Shown here: positions 32,543 through 41,837 of the stretch, in pieces
How positions within the stretch are numbered: position 1 is the first letter of the stretch
How the letters are laid out: every line of letters starts with the position of its first letter
Assembly (NCBI GenBank): GCA_031363915.1
Contig: JANLVI010000012.1
Coordinates: 1 to 64,000, forward strand
Direction: 5' to 3'
DNA from: JANLVI01 sp031363915
GTDB lineage: Bacteria; Vulcanimicrobiota; Vulcanimicrobiia; Vulcanimicrobiales; Vulcanimicrobiaceae
DNA length: 64,000 nucleotides
Translations under genes and position numbers: made by a program
The notes under the pieces: model-generated
Databases searched by the model: none
The model's input: only the letters and a program-made list of their open reading frames with translations
What the model was told of the DNA's origin: nothing

Positions 32543-33698
32543 CGCGAGATCCACCCGGGTCGCGCGTCGCGACCGCGAGTCGATTCCGACGCTGCATCGC
32601 AGCGCACTCGCGCCGCCGGATGCGCTCTTATTCGCCGTTGTCGCGGCGCTCATCGGCGTCGGCTTGGTGATGATCTTCAGCGCGTCGAGCGCGACCGCGT
32701 ACGCCGATTTCCACGATACCGCCTACTACCTCAAGCGCCAATCGATTTGGCTCGTCGTTGGCCTGGGTGCGGCGTTTGCCGCGTACCGCTGCGACTATCG
32801 AAAAATTAAATCGCTCGCCCCGTACGGCGTCGTCATCACACTTTTCTTTCTCATCCTCACGCTCATCCCGCATATCGGGCTCGCAGCCGGCGGTGCGCGA
32901 CGCTGGCTTGGCGCGGGGCCGATTAGCTTTCAACCATCGGAGATGGCCAAACTCGCGCTCGTCGTCTACCTTGCGACCGCACTCTCCAACTGGGGCGAGC
33001 GCGTGCGTTCGCTCACGCGCGGCGTGTGGCCGATCCTGTGCGTCACCCTCGCGCTCGCACTCCTCATTCTTGTCGAACCCGATATGGGCACGGCGTCGCT
33101 CTTGATCTTTACGGCGTTCGTGATGCTCTTTGTGGCGGGTGCGCGCGTCGAGCACTTAGCGCTGGTCATCTTCGTCATGTTGCCGGCGGTGGCGATCACG
33201 GTCGGGTCGAGCTCGTATAAACGCGCACGCATTCTGGCGTTTCTCGATCCGTGGAAAGACGCGCAGAACACCGGCTTCCATATCGTTCAGTCTCTGCTCG
33301 CGCTCGGCAGCGGCGGCGCGATCGGCCTGGGTCTTGGCGCATCGCGTCAGAAATTTTTCTATCTTCCCGAACAGTATACCGACTTTATCTTCGCGATCAT
33401 CGGTGAGGAACTCGGCCTCTTCGGCGCGATCTGTGTCGTGGCGCTCTTCGTGATTTTCGCGTACCGGGCGATTCGCATCGCGCTTGGCGCACCCGACCGA
33501 TTCGGATTTTTCCTCGCTATCGGGTGCACGTGCATCATCATCATCCAGGCGTTCATCAATATCGGCGTCGTTACGTCGTCATGGCCCGTGACGGGCGTGC
33601 CGCTGCCGTTCGTTTCGTTCGGCGGCACGTCACTCGTCGTCTCGATGATCGCCTCCGCTCTCATCATCAACGTCGGCCGACACCGCGCGCCGCGATGA
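32520..33698 (+). CDS. ftsW: SEDS peptidoglycan polymerase FtsW
   Basis: 392 residues, about ten membrane helices. SEDS hallmarks are visible: VMIFSASSATAY after helix 1, ARRWLGAGPISFQPSEMAKLALVVYLA, the GSGGAIGLGLGASRQKFFYLPEQYTDFIFAIIGEELG loop with the catalytic-site Asp/Glu region, and GVPLPFVSFGGTSL at the end. It polymerises lipid II at the septum with FtsI. The beginning overlaps murD by 23 bases; GTG codons at 32520, 32526 and 32532 are all possible starts. Confidence 0.93.
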   Translation: MSVCVYPSARSTRVARRDRESIPTLHRSALAPPDALLFAVVAALIGVGLVMIFSASSATAYADFHDTAYYLKRQSIWLVVGLGAAFAAYRCDYRKIKSLAPYGVVITLFFLILTLIPHIGLAAGGARRWLGAGPISFQPSEMAKLALVVYLATALSNWGERVRSLTRGVWPILCVTLALALLILVEPDMGTASLLIFTAFVMLFVAGARVEHLALVIFVMLPAVAITVGSSSYKRARILAFLDPWKDAQNTGFHIVQSLLALGSGGAIGLGLGASRQKFFYLPEQYTDFIFAIIGEELGLFGAICVVALFVIFAYRAIRIALGAPDRFGFFLAIGCTCIIIIQAFINIGVVTSSWPVTGVPLPFVSFGGTSLVVSMIASALIINVGRHRAPR

Positions 33699-34858
33699 AA
33701 CTGCGCGTAGCCTTCGCCGGCGGTGGAACGGGCGGACACATCTACCCGGCGCTTGGAATCGATGAGGCGATCCGCGCGCAGTTCGCACCCGAGGCCTATG
33801 AGGCAGAATTTTTCGGCAACGCGGGCGGTCTCGAGCGCGATCTGGTCCCAAAGCATATCCCACTCGCATTCGTGCCGAGCGCACCGCTGCAGCGAAAAAT
33901 TTCCCTGGACACGCTCCGGACGGTCGCGCTGAACGCCGCAGGCGTGGTCAGAGCGATCGCGCAACTCGCACGCTTCAAACCGCTCATGGTGATCGCAACC
34001 GGCGGCTATGTCTGCTTCCCCGTCGTCGTCGCGGCGCGCATCCTACGCACGCTGCGCGTTCTCCGCTGCGGTATCGCGTTACTTGAAATTAATGCGACAC
34101 CCGGTTTGACGAATCGTTTGCTTGCGCCGCTCGTCGATGAAGTGTGGATCACCTACGCTGCGTCGAGCGCGCTCTTCGGGAAGAAAGCCGTTCTGACCGG
34201 AACGCCCACCCGCGCGTCGCTGCGCAAGCGCCACGTCGCCGCTGATGCGCGGGCACGCCTCGGCCTGCATCCGACGAAAACAACGATCGTTGCGATGGGG
34301 GGGAGCCAGGGCGCACGCTCGATCAACGAGGCCGTCGCCGCGCTGGTTACGCGGCGTAGTCTTCAGCCGAACTGGCAGGTGCTGCACGTGAGCGGTGCGC
34401 GCGATTACGCGTACATGCAGGCAGAAGAACGCGAGCTTGCCGAGGGCAACACGGTCCGTCTCGTCGAGTACCTCGCCGATCCAACCGACGCGTACGCGGC
34501 CGCCGATGTGGTTATCGCTCGTGCCGGTGCATCGACGCTCGCTGAACTTGCCGTGACGGGTACGCCGGCGATCCTCATCCCGTATCCGTTTGCTGCAGAG
34601 GCACACCAGCAGAAAAATGCCGAACTTTTTGCGGCTGCCGGAGCGGCCGCGATCGTTGATGACGGCAAGCTCGATGGTGACATCATCTGGTGGACGCTGC
34701 TTGACGCGCTCGCGCCGGACGCGCAGCGGACGATGCGCGCAGCGATGCGTTCGCTTGCACCGGCGGACGCGGGTGCCGCAATCGTGAGCCGGATTCAAAC
34801 CTTGATTCAGGCGCGGGTAATCGAGCATACGCCTTCGAACGAGACGCCCCGTGGTTAA
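33695..34858 (+). CDS. murG: UDP-GlcNAc:lipid I GlcNAc transferase MurG
   Basis: 387 residues from ATG 33695, overlapping the ftsW stop (ATGA). GT-B glycosyltransferase with the GGGTGGHIYPAL loop at the N-terminus, a second G-rich loop MGGSQGARSINEAV near residue 200, and the UDP-GlcNAc-binding segment ARAGASTLAELAVTGTPAILIPYPFA near 272. It converts lipid I to lipid II on the inner face of the membrane. The frame upstream to 33524 is ftsW shadow. Confidence 0.95.
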   Translation: MKLRVAFAGGGTGGHIYPALGIDEAIRAQFAPEAYEAEFFGNAGGLERDLVPKHIPLAFVPSAPLQRKISLDTLRTVALNAAGVVRAIAQLARFKPLMVIATGGYVCFPVVVAARILRTLRVLRCGIALLEINATPGLTNRLLAPLVDEVWITYAASSALFGKKAVLTGTPTRASLRKRHVAADARARLGLHPTKTTIVAMGGSQGARSINEAVAALVTRRSLQPNWQVLHVSGARDYAYMQAEERELAEGNTVRLVEYLADPTDAYAAADVVIARAGASTLAELAVTGTPAILIPYPFAAEAHQQKNAELFAAAGAAAIVDDGKLDGDIIWWTLLDALAPDAQRTMRAAMRSLAPADAGAAIVSRIQTLIQARVIEHTPSNETPRG

Positions 34859-36236
34859 CGGAGGGGTGCATTTCGTCGGAATCGGCGGGATCGGCATGAG
34901 CGCGATCGCGCGACTAATACTTGCAACGGGCGAGCGCGTCTCCGGTTCGGATGTACGACGCACGCCGCTGATCGAAGCGCTCGAACGCGAAGGCGCACAC
35001 GTCGCGATCGGTCACCGTGCGGAGAACGTCGGCGAGGTGCGGTTGCTCGTCGTCAGTTCGGCTATTCGACCCGATAATCCGGAGTACGCTGCCGCGCAGC
35101 AACGCCGGATTCCGATCGTCGTGCGCGGCGAAATGCTGGCGCGGATCATCGGCCCGCGCCAAACGCTCGCGGTCGCCGGAACGCACGGGAAGACGACCAC
35201 GACCGCGATGGCCGCCTCGATTTTCGAAGGCGCCGGATTCGATCCGACGGTCGCCGTCGGCGGCGAACGCATCGATACGCAAAACAACGCGCGCTCGGGC
35301 GCCGGGCTGTGGTTTATTACCGAAGCCGATGAGAGCGACGGCACGTTTCTTGCGCTATCGCCGACGATCGCCGTCGTGACGAACATCGAGAACGATCACA
35401 TCGCAAACGACACGGAGATGGCGGGGCTGATCGGTCAGTTCGTCTCGTTCCTCGGGAAGGTGCCGGCGTCGGGGTCGGCTGTCGTCGGAATCGACAACCG
35501 CCATTCGGCTGCGCTTGCGGCAAAGCTCCGAGCACCGAACCTGCGGACGTTTGCGACGCGCGACTCGACCGCGACGTACTTCGCGCGCGATATCCGCTAC
35601 GATGGCCTCGGCTCGCGCTTCGAATTCGTCGAACGTGGCGAACTGCTCGGTAAGATCGTGCTGCGCGTCCCCGGTGAGATCAACGTTATGAACGCGCTCG
35701 CGGCTGCGGCCGCCGCGCGCGCGGCGAATGTCGACTATGCAAGTATTGCCCGCGCTCTCGCTGCATTCGGCGGCGTTCGTCGGCGCTTCGAGGTTGTCGG
35801 CCGCTCGGATCGGATGACCGTCATCGATGACTACGCGCACCACCCCACGGCCGTGGAGCAAACGATCGCCGCGGCGCGCCAGGTGACCGGTGCGAAGATC
35901 GTCGTCGCGTTTCAGCCGCATCGCTACACGCGCACCCAGTATCTGGCCGCAGATTTTGCGCGGGCTCTCGGCGGCGCCGACTGCGTGTACCTGACGCCGG
36001 TGTACGCCGCAGCCGAAGATCCAATTCCGGGTGTAAGCGAACGCTCGATCGGCGATCCGCTCGCAGCGGCGGGCACCGACGTGCGCTATGTCGCCGATGT
36101 CGAAGCGCTCATCGCGACGATCGCTGCCGACGCACCGCAGGGTGCGCTGGTCCTCATGCTCGGCGCCGGTTCGATCTCGAACGTCGCACACCGACTCGGC
36201 GAGGCGATCGATGCGCCCCCGGTCGGCGCTCCGTGA
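34851..36236 (+). CDS. murC: UDP-MurNAc:L-alanine ligase MurC
   Basis: 461 residues from GTG 34851, overlapping murG by 8 bases. HFVGIGGIGMSAIARL, the P-loop GTHGKTTTTAMAAS near residue 110, the EADESDGTFL metal segment and IDDYAHHPTAVEQTI near 322 identify MurC, the first Mur ligase. An internal GTG at 34866 just after GGAGGG is an alternative start that would shorten it by 5 residues. murB follows with a GTGA overlap. Confidence 0.95.
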   Translation: MVNGGVHFVGIGGIGMSAIARLILATGERVSGSDVRRTPLIEALEREGAHVAIGHRAENVGEVRLLVVSSAIRPDNPEYAAAQQRRIPIVVRGEMLARIIGPRQTLAVAGTHGKTTTTAMAASIFEGAGFDPTVAVGGERIDTQNNARSGAGLWFITEADESDGTFLALSPTIAVVTNIENDHIANDTEMAGLIGQFVSFLGKVPASGSAVVGIDNRHSAALAAKLRAPNLRTFATRDSTATYFARDIRYDGLGSRFEFVERGELLGKIVLRVPGEINVMNALAAAAAARAANVDYASIARALAAFGGVRRRFEVVGRSDRMTVIDDYAHHPTAVEQTIAAARQVTGAKIVVAFQPHRYTRTQYLAADFARALGGADCVYLTPVYAAAEDPIPGVSERSIGDPLAAAGTDVRYVADVEALIATIAADAPQGALVLMLGAGSISNVAHRLGEAIDAPPVGAP

Positions 36237-37189
36237 CCGCCGCGACGACGGCAACGCCAAGCGCGATCGAACCCCGTGACCGCGACGAACTCTCCGCGTT
36301 CTTCGGCGAGCGCGTACGATACGCCGAGCCGCTCGCGCCCTACACCTGGTGGAAGATCGGCGGCCCCGCCGATGCCTTTATCAGCGTCGAAACAAACGAC
36401 GAAGTCGCGTTTTTGATGCGCTTGTGCTTGCGTCGCCGGCTGCCGTGGTTCGTGCTCGGCAACGGCTCGAACGTGCTCGTCGGCGACGGCGGGATGCGCG
36501 GCATCGTCTTGCGCCTCGGCGGAAATTTCGGCACGATCGACTTTGCCGAGGGTGATGATTTCCGCGTCATCGTCACGGCCGGCGCATCCGCGTCGTTGCC
36601 GCAACTCGTCGCGCAAGCGGCTTCGCGCGGTGCGATCGGGATCGACGGCTTGGCGGGCGTGCCGGGCACGGTTGGCGGCTCGCTCTTCATGAACGCCGGC
36701 ACCGATCGCGAGATCGGCGAGTTCGTGCGCGAAGTGCACGTGCAAACGCTCAATAAACCAGACGCCCATCCGGTGAGCGTCCAGTATTACTATCGCCACA
36801 CGAACCTCGAACGCGACGCAATCGTCTCGCGCGTGGTCCTCACCTTCGAGCGCGGCGAGGTCGCCGAGGTCCGCGAACGGCTCCAAGACCGCCTGATCCG
36901 TCGCAAGGCCACCCAGCCGCTACAGTGGGCCAACGCCGGTTCGTGTTTTCGCAATCCGGCAGGCGATAAGGCCGGACGCCTAATTGAGGCCGTTGGGGCA
37001 AAGGGCTGGCGCGTCGGTGGGGCGGAAGTCTCCGGTGTGCACGCCAACTTCATCGTCAACACCGGTGGCGCTTCGGCCTTGGATGTGACCGCGCTACTTG
37101 CGCGCGTGCGTCGTGCCGTCGGTGACGAGTTCGGCATCGATATGCAGCTCGAAGTGCACTTGGTCGGAGAATTCGTTGCCGAAGCGTAA
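36233..37189 (+). CDS. murB: UDP-N-acetylenolpyruvoylglucosamine reductase MurB
   Basis: 318 residues. FAD-binding features WWKIGGPADAFI, GNGSNVLVGDGGMRGIVLRLG and GVPGTVGGSLFMNAG are present. The C-terminal substrate domain has the catalytic Ser in NAGSCFRNPAGDKAGRLIE and the final Glu region near QLEVHLVGEF. The spacing fits the shorter (type II) MurB with no E. coli-like insertion. It makes UDP-MurNAc from the enolpyruvyl precursor using NADPH. Confidence 0.94.
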   Translation: MTAATTATPSAIEPRDRDELSAFFGERVRYAEPLAPYTWWKIGGPADAFISVETNDEVAFLMRLCLRRRLPWFVLGNGSNVLVGDGGMRGIVLRLGGNFGTIDFAEGDDFRVIVTAGASASLPQLVAQAASRGAIGIDGLAGVPGTVGGSLFMNAGTDREIGEFVREVHVQTLNKPDAHPVSVQYYYRHTNLERDAIVSRVVLTFERGEVAEVRERLQDRLIRRKATQPLQWANAGSCFRNPAGDKAGRLIEAVGAKGWRVGGAEVSGVHANFIVNTGGASALDVTALLARVRRAVGDEFGIDMQLEVHLVGEFVAEA

Positions 37190-38108
37190 GATCGCCGTGG
37201 TGATGGGTGGCCCCAGCGCCGAACGCGACGTGTCGATTGCAACGGGCACGGGCGTCATGCGTGCGCTCGACAAACTCGGCTACGATGCGCGTTCGCTCGA
37301 TTACGATGCACGCTTCATCGAAGCGCTGCGCGAACTCGAACCCGATGTCGTCTTCAACGCGCTTCACGGAAAAGGCGGTGAAGACGGTCAGTTGCAGGGC
37401 ATCCTCGACTGGATGGGCCTTTCGTATACGGGCAGCGACCTTGCCGGTTGTGCGCTTGCAATGGACAAGCACAACACAAAGAAACTCCTCGCCGCCGAAG
37501 GTCTGCCGACGCCCGCCTGGGACACGTATGACTTGCGCGGCGGCACGCTGCCGCTGCTGCCGGGTTCGCTCAATCTACCGCTCGTTGTCAAACCCCGCGC
37601 GGATGGTTCGAGCGTCGGCGTCACGATGGTGAAGACGCACGAACAGTGGACTGCAGCGATGATCGGTGCTGCCGCGCGCACGAACGATGTGCTCGCAGAA
37701 GAATATATCCCCGGACGTGAATTCTCGTGCGGAATTCTCGGCGAAGAAGCCTTGCCCGTCGTCGAAATCGCCGCAAGCGACGAGTTCTACACCTACGATG
37801 CAAAATACAAACCCGGCGGTAGCCGTCACTACGTGCCCGCACCGATCGATTCGGACCTCGCATCGCGCCTGCAAATGCTCGCGCTCTCGGTGCACCGGCT
37901 CATCGGTCTGCGAGACTACTCGCGAACGGATTTCATCGTCACCAAAGAAGGGCGTCCTTACATTCTGGAGATCAACGCGCTGCCCGGTCTGACGCCCTCG
38001 AGCCTCTTGCCCGATGAGTGCAATGCAATCGGCATTTCCTATGAAGCGCTCATCGAGCGTCTCGTCGGCTACGCCGACGGTCGGAGAAGCGTCGCACTGA
38101 CGACCTAA
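37176..38108 (+). CDS. ddl: D-alanine-D-alanine ligase Ddl
   Basis: 310 residues from TTG 37176, which is preceded by CGGAGA at good spacing and overlaps the murB end by 14 bases. It starts MPKRKIAVVMGGPSAERDVS, the usual Ddl N-terminus. The ATP-grasp fold is intact: KPRADGSSVGVTMVK, EEYIPGREFSCGI, and EINALPGLTPSSLLP with the metal ligands. This is the last peptidoglycan gene of the cluster; ftsQ, ftsA and ftsZ do not follow. Confidence 0.94.
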   Translation: MPKRKIAVVMGGPSAERDVSIATGTGVMRALDKLGYDARSLDYDARFIEALRELEPDVVFNALHGKGGEDGQLQGILDWMGLSYTGSDLAGCALAMDKHNTKKLLAAEGLPTPAWDTYDLRGGTLPLLPGSLNLPLVVKPRADGSSVGVTMVKTHEQWTAAMIGAAARTNDVLAEEYIPGREFSCGILGEEALPVVEIAASDEFYTYDAKYKPGGSRHYVPAPIDSDLASRLQMLALSVHRLIGLRDYSRTDFIVTKEGRPYILEINALPGLTPSSLLPDECNAIGISYEALIERLVGYADGRRSVALTT

Positions 38109-38109
38109 G

Positions 38110-38679
38110 GTGATCTTCAAGATCGCGGCCTTTGTCGTGCCGCTCGGATTCGATACGCTCGCGGTTGCTATTGCGCTTGGCCTGCGCCGGGTCGCTCCGC
38201 TCCGACCGGCCATCGCGTTTGCGTTTTTTGAGGCGTTCATGCCGTTGGTTGGTTTGGGCCTCGGCTATTTCGTCGGGGCACGTTTCGAATCGATTGCGAC
38301 AATCGCCGGAGGCGTCGTGCTGCTCGGGGTCGCTGGATACGTGTTCAAAGAGTATCTAGAAGATGACGATGAGTCCGAAGCGATGTCGTTTGCGTCGTTG
38401 CGCGGCGCGATGCTCGCCGGAATCGGGATCTCGCTCGACGAGCTCGCTATCGGTTTTCCGATGGGAACGATCGGCGTTCCGATCGCACCCACACTTGCGG
38501 CGATCGCGTTTCAGGCATTCGCAGTAACGTTCCTTGGCGTGGCGATTGGCAAGCGGATCGGCGCCGCTTTCGGACATCGCGCCGCGCGTGCATCGATGCT
38601 TGCCTCGGCTTGCTGCTTTGCCGTCTTGGGGACGTACGTCATCGTGCAGCGCACGATCCCAGGTCTGCCTGCACTCTGA
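38110..38679 (+). CDS. MntP-like manganese efflux membrane protein
   Basis: 189 residues from GTG 38110, 1 base after ddl. Six membrane helices arranged as two three-helix repeats, each with a conserved acidic motif in the membrane: PLGFDTLAVAIALG in the first and GIGISLDELAIGFPMG in the second. This is the pattern of the MntP/DUF204 family, which exports Mn2+. An acidic loop (EDDDESEA) joins the halves. The tight spacing suggests transcription with the dcw genes. No yybP-ykoY riboswitch is visible upstream, as expected for an internal gene. Confidence 0.8.
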   Translation: MIFKIAAFVVPLGFDTLAVAIALGLRRVAPLRPAIAFAFFEAFMPLVGLGLGYFVGARFESIATIAGGVVLLGVAGYVFKEYLEDDDESEAMSFASLRGAMLAGIGISLDELAIGFPMGTIGVPIAPTLAAIAFQAFAVTFLGVAIGKRIGAAFGHRAARASMLASACCFAVLGTYVIVQRTIPGLPAL

Positions 38680-38755
38680 ATTCTTCGGGAATTGGCAGGC
38701 CGTGTGTTCCGAATTGGATGGATTCGCTCTCGGGGCCTCGAATTTTCCGCACGTT

Positions 38756-39982
38756 ATGTCAGGTACAATCGTCGATCGTGGTCTTGAAGGCGTTATCGTT
38801 GGAAATACGGAGCTCTCGAACGTCGAGGGTATTGAAGGTCGTCTCACCTACCGCGGGTTCGATATCCACGACCTCGCGCGGAGCGCCAGTTTCGAAGAAG
38901 TCGCCTATCTGCTGCTCTTCGGTCAGCTTCCGAATAAATTCCAACTCGAGGATTTGAAGGTCCGGCTTGCGGCAAACCGGATGCTGCCGCAGCCGCTCAT
39001 CGACGTGATGCACGCGATCCCAAAGTCGGCTTGGCCGATGGATGTGCTGCGCTCGATGATCTCGGCGATCGCGCACTTCGTGCCGCACCTCGAAGATGGC
39101 TCGCACGCTTCGAACCCGCGTCAAGCGATTCACCTGATCGCGAAGACGCCGACGATCGTCGCCGCGTGGGATCGCATCCGCCGCGGACTCGAGCCGATCG
39201 AACCGCGGCTCGAACTCTCGACCGCTGCAAATTTTCTCTACATGCGCACGGGCGAGGTGCCGCTCAAGGCAGCCGAACGCGCGCTCGACGCGTATCTCGT
39301 GCTGCTCGCGGACCATTCGTACAACGCCTCGACCTTCGCGGCGCGCGTGTGCGCCTCGACCCGCGCCGACATTTTCGCCGCCGCGACCAGCGCCGTAGCC
39401 ACGCTCGAAGGCGATCTGCATGGTGGTGCGCCGGGTAAGGTGATGAGCATGCTGCTCGAAATCGGCAAGCCCGAACGTGCCGAGCCCTACGTGCGCGACT
39501 TACTCGCGCGCGGCGAGAAGATCATGGGCATGGGGCACCGCGAATACAAGATCCGCGACCCCCGCGCGCAGCATCTCGAATTGATGGCGAAGGCCTTGGG
39601 CGATGCGACCGATCCGCGCTGGTTCGAAATCGCGCGCGCGCTCGAAGATGCCTCAAACAAGGTGCTGCAAGAAGTCAAACCCGGCCGCCGCATCTACGCA
39701 AACGTCGAGTTTTACACCGCGCCGACGCTCTTTAGTCTCGGTATCCCGGCCGATGAATTTACGTGCATGTTCGCTTGCGGCCGCATGGCGGGCTGGACGG
39801 CCCACATCCTCGAACAACTCGCCGACAACCGGCTGATCCGTCCCCAAGCAACGTATGTTGGCCCGCCGCTTATGCCGTGGGTTCCGATCGAAAACCGCAG
39901 CCGCTCGACTTTCACGGGGACGCTGGCCACGATCGTTGCAGCAAACGGAAATGGCAAAGCGAAAGCCGAGGTAGCGTCCTGA
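38756..39982 (+). CDS. Citrate synthase (type I fold)
   Basis: 408 residues if started at ATG 38756 (MSGTIVDRGLEGVIVGNTEL). It condenses oxaloacetate and acetyl-CoA. Signatures: TYRGFDIHDLA near the N-terminus, ADHSYNASTFAARV (first catalytic-His region), HGGAPGKVMSM, MGMGHREYKIRDPRA, and the catalytic-Asp region NVEFYTAPTLFSLGIP. It could equally be a 2-methylcitrate synthase; no prp genes are nearby. No clear ribosome-binding site precedes this ATG, and the frame stays open upstream, so the start may lie earlier. hisB overlaps its stop. Confidence 0.88.
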   Translation: MSGTIVDRGLEGVIVGNTELSNVEGIEGRLTYRGFDIHDLARSASFEEVAYLLLFGQLPNKFQLEDLKVRLAANRMLPQPLIDVMHAIPKSAWPMDVLRSMISAIAHFVPHLEDGSHASNPRQAIHLIAKTPTIVAAWDRIRRGLEPIEPRLELSTAANFLYMRTGEVPLKAAERALDAYLVLLADHSYNASTFAARVCASTRADIFAAATSAVATLEGDLHGGAPGKVMSMLLEIGKPERAEPYVRDLLARGEKIMGMGHREYKIRDPRAQHLELMAKALGDATDPRWFEIARALEDASNKVLQEVKPGRRIYANVEFYTAPTLFSLGIPADEFTCMFACGRMAGWTAHILEQLADNRLIRPQATYVGPPLMPWVPIENRSRSTFTGTLATIVAANGNGKAKAEVAS

Positions 39983-40569
39983 TCGATTCACGCACCGCGA
40001 CCATCGAACGCGCCACCAAAGAGACGCAGATTACGCTGCGTCTCGCGCTCGACGGCGGCCCCATCGCCATCGACACGGACGTTTCGTTTCTCAATCACAT
40101 GCTCGATGCGTTCGCCAAGCACAGCGGCTGCGGTCTTACGATCACGGCGCGCGGCGACGGGATGGACCATCACCATGTAATCGAGGACGTCGGCATCGCG
40201 CTTGGCAAGGCGATCTACGATGCGCTGGGCGAGAAACGCGGCATCGCGCGATTCGGCTCCGTCATGGTGCCGCTCGATGACGCGCTGGTGGCGGCGAGCA
40301 TCGATCTTTCGGGTCGCGCCTATTTGAATTTCAATGTGAAGTTCACCGGCGTGGAAAATCTGGGTGATTTAAAAACCGAGATGATTCGCGAATTTTTCCG
40401 CGCCGTCACGGATAACGGCCGCTTTAACCTGCACCTCGTGCAGATGAACGGCGACGTCGCGCACCATCTGTGCGAGGCGAGCTTCAAAGGCTTCGCACGG
40501 GCGTTTGCGCAGGCGAAGGCCCTTACGGGCACCGGTGAAGTGCTCTCCACCAAAGGCCTTCTGGAATAG
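39979..40569 (+). CDS. hisB: Imidazoleglycerol-phosphate dehydratase HisB
   Basis: Sixth step of histidine synthesis. Manganese-binding motifs NHMLDAFAKHSG and DHHHVIEDVGIALGKA are present, as is the C-terminal HHLCEASFKGFARA. The natural N-terminus (I-D-S-R-T-A-T-I-E-R) is reached only with CTG at 39979 as initiator. It overlaps the citrate synthase TGA (CTGA) and is preceded by GAGG 7 bases upstream. The nearest canonical in-frame starts would add more than 30 residues of citrate synthase shadow. Length from CTG is 196 residues, exactly the family norm. Confidence 0.92.
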   Translation: MIDSRTATIERATKETQITLRLALDGGPIAIDTDVSFLNHMLDAFAKHSGCGLTITARGDGMDHHHVIEDVGIALGKAIYDALGEKRGIARFGSVMVPLDDALVAASIDLSGRAYLNFNVKFTGVENLGDLKTEMIREFFRAVTDNGRFNLHLVQMNGDVAHHLCEASFKGFARAFAQAKALTGTGEVLSTKGLLE

Positions 40570-40592
40570 ACGATCGCGGTCAGAGTATAAAG

Positions 40593-40622
40593 GCGAATCC
40601 GTATTGACGGAGCGCTTTTTTT
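40593..40622 (+). terminator. Rho-independent terminator after hisB
   Basis: GCG-aa-TCCGT-attg-ACGGA-g-CGC followed by TTTTTTT. It lies 24 bases after the hisB stop and 7 bases before the convergent dehydrogenase gene. Confidence 0.7.
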
Positions 40623-40628
40623 AGTACG

Positions 40629-41786
40629 TTACTTCGATGCGACAGGTCGGATGCGATAGATCCTGCCGCCGTTGTCATCGGAGACGAAGAGATCGCCTTT
40701 TGGCCCGACCGCGATGCCGCTCGGTCGCGCCCCTCGCGAGCCGTCGCTCTTCTGCAGTCCGCCGACGAATTCGCTCCACTGCGTGTCGGGGTTCGACCAA
40801 TCGACGGCTTTGTTTGGTTCGTCCCCGTGCATCGGAACGAACGCCACGCGCGGCGGCACGAGCGGCTTGTGCCACGAGCCGTGTAGCGCGACGAAGAGCC
40901 CACCGCGATAGGCTTTGGGAAACGCGTGGGGAGCGTCCATTTTGGTGGGGTAGAACGTCGCGCCGATCGGGGTGTTGTAGGCCGGGAGCACGACGCGTGG
41001 AACAACGACAGCGCCGCATGCACGTTTCGCGTTCGGTACGCTCTTGCGATCTTCGTAACAGTAGGGCCAGCCGTAGTCGGCGGTTCCCGGATGTGATGTG
41101 AGGGCATCGACGATTTCATAGGGATGGCCGTGCGGCTCGATGGCGTCTTGCCCCGCAACCCCCGCCCACAGCATACCCGTATCGGGATTGACGGTCAGGG
41201 CGATCGCATTGCGAATATGTTCGGCGCGCGGATGAATCCCCGAACCGTCAGGTTTCATCTCTTGAATCGTGGCGCGCGTTGCGTCGAGTTCGGGATCGCA
41301 CGCGTCGCACGACGAGCCGACGCTTGCGAAGAGATTGCCCTCGGTAAATGCAAGCGTCGTGGTTACGTGACTGCCCGACACACCGCTCGTGCGGACGGAT
41401 GCAATCTTCACCACGGCACCTCGCGGCGTGCGGTCGCCGACTTTATATGGAAGCCGATACACGCCGAACTGACCGCCGATGTAGAGCCAATCGCCGTGGA
41501 CGAGCACACCCGCCGCCGGGCTGTCCTCGATCGTGACGAACTCTTTGGCTTCACCGGGCGTCTCATCGGCGCTCGGCACGACGTAAACGCTGTTCTTGGA
41601 CGTTCCAACGAAGAGGTCGCCGTTGGGCGCGACGCTCAGTTCGCGTGCGCTTGGGACGTTCGCAATCGCGGTAATCGTGAATCCCGCGGGAACCTTCGGC
41701 AGTTGCTCCCGCGCGAGTGCGGGATGCTGCGGACTCAGGGTCGCGGCAAGTGCGGTGAGGGCAGCAAGTGTGAGAAGTCGGTGCAT
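40629..41786 (-). CDS. Exported PQQ-dependent sugar (sorbosone/glucose-type) dehydrogenase-like protein
   Basis: 385 residues from ATG 41786, beginning with a signal peptide (MHRLLTLAALTALAATLSPQ...ALA). The rest is a six-bladed beta-propeller of the GSDH/L-sorbosone dehydrogenase type: FTITAIANVPSARELSVAPNGDLFVGT, NAIALTVNPDTGMLWAGV, GTADYGWPYCYEDR, and FVALHGSWHKPLVPPRVAFVP. These soluble periplasmic enzymes use PQQ where known, but no pqq genes are in view. It lies antisense between hisB and hisH, splitting the his genes. The longer frame to 42413 is hisH shadow. Confidence 0.82.
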   Translation of the reverse strand: MHRLLTLAALTALAATLSPQHPALAREQLPKVPAGFTITAIANVPSARELSVAPNGDLFVGTSKNSVYVVPSADETPGEAKEFVTIEDSPAAGVLVHGDWLYIGGQFGVYRLPYKVGDRTPRGAVVKIASVRTSGVSGSHVTTTLAFTEGNLFASVGSSCDACDPELDATRATIQEMKPDGSGIHPRAEHIRNAIALTVNPDTGMLWAGVAGQDAIEPHGHPYEIVDALTSHPGTADYGWPYCYEDRKSVPNAKRACGAVVVPRVVLPAYNTPIGATFYPTKMDAPHAFPKAYRGGLFVALHGSWHKPLVPPRVAFVPMHGDEPNKAVDWSNPDTQWSEFVGGLQKSDGSRGARPSGIAVGPKGDLFVSDDNGGRIYRIRPVASK

Positions 41787-41837
41787 GCTTAAGACGTACC
41801 CGGACGGACCCCCGGAACTCCTCGCTCCACGGCGAAA

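Noticed and set aside
38678..38692. AATTC-ttcgg-GAATT palindrome after mntP
   Set aside because: A five-base stem without a T-run is too weak for a terminator and no operator family is recognised.
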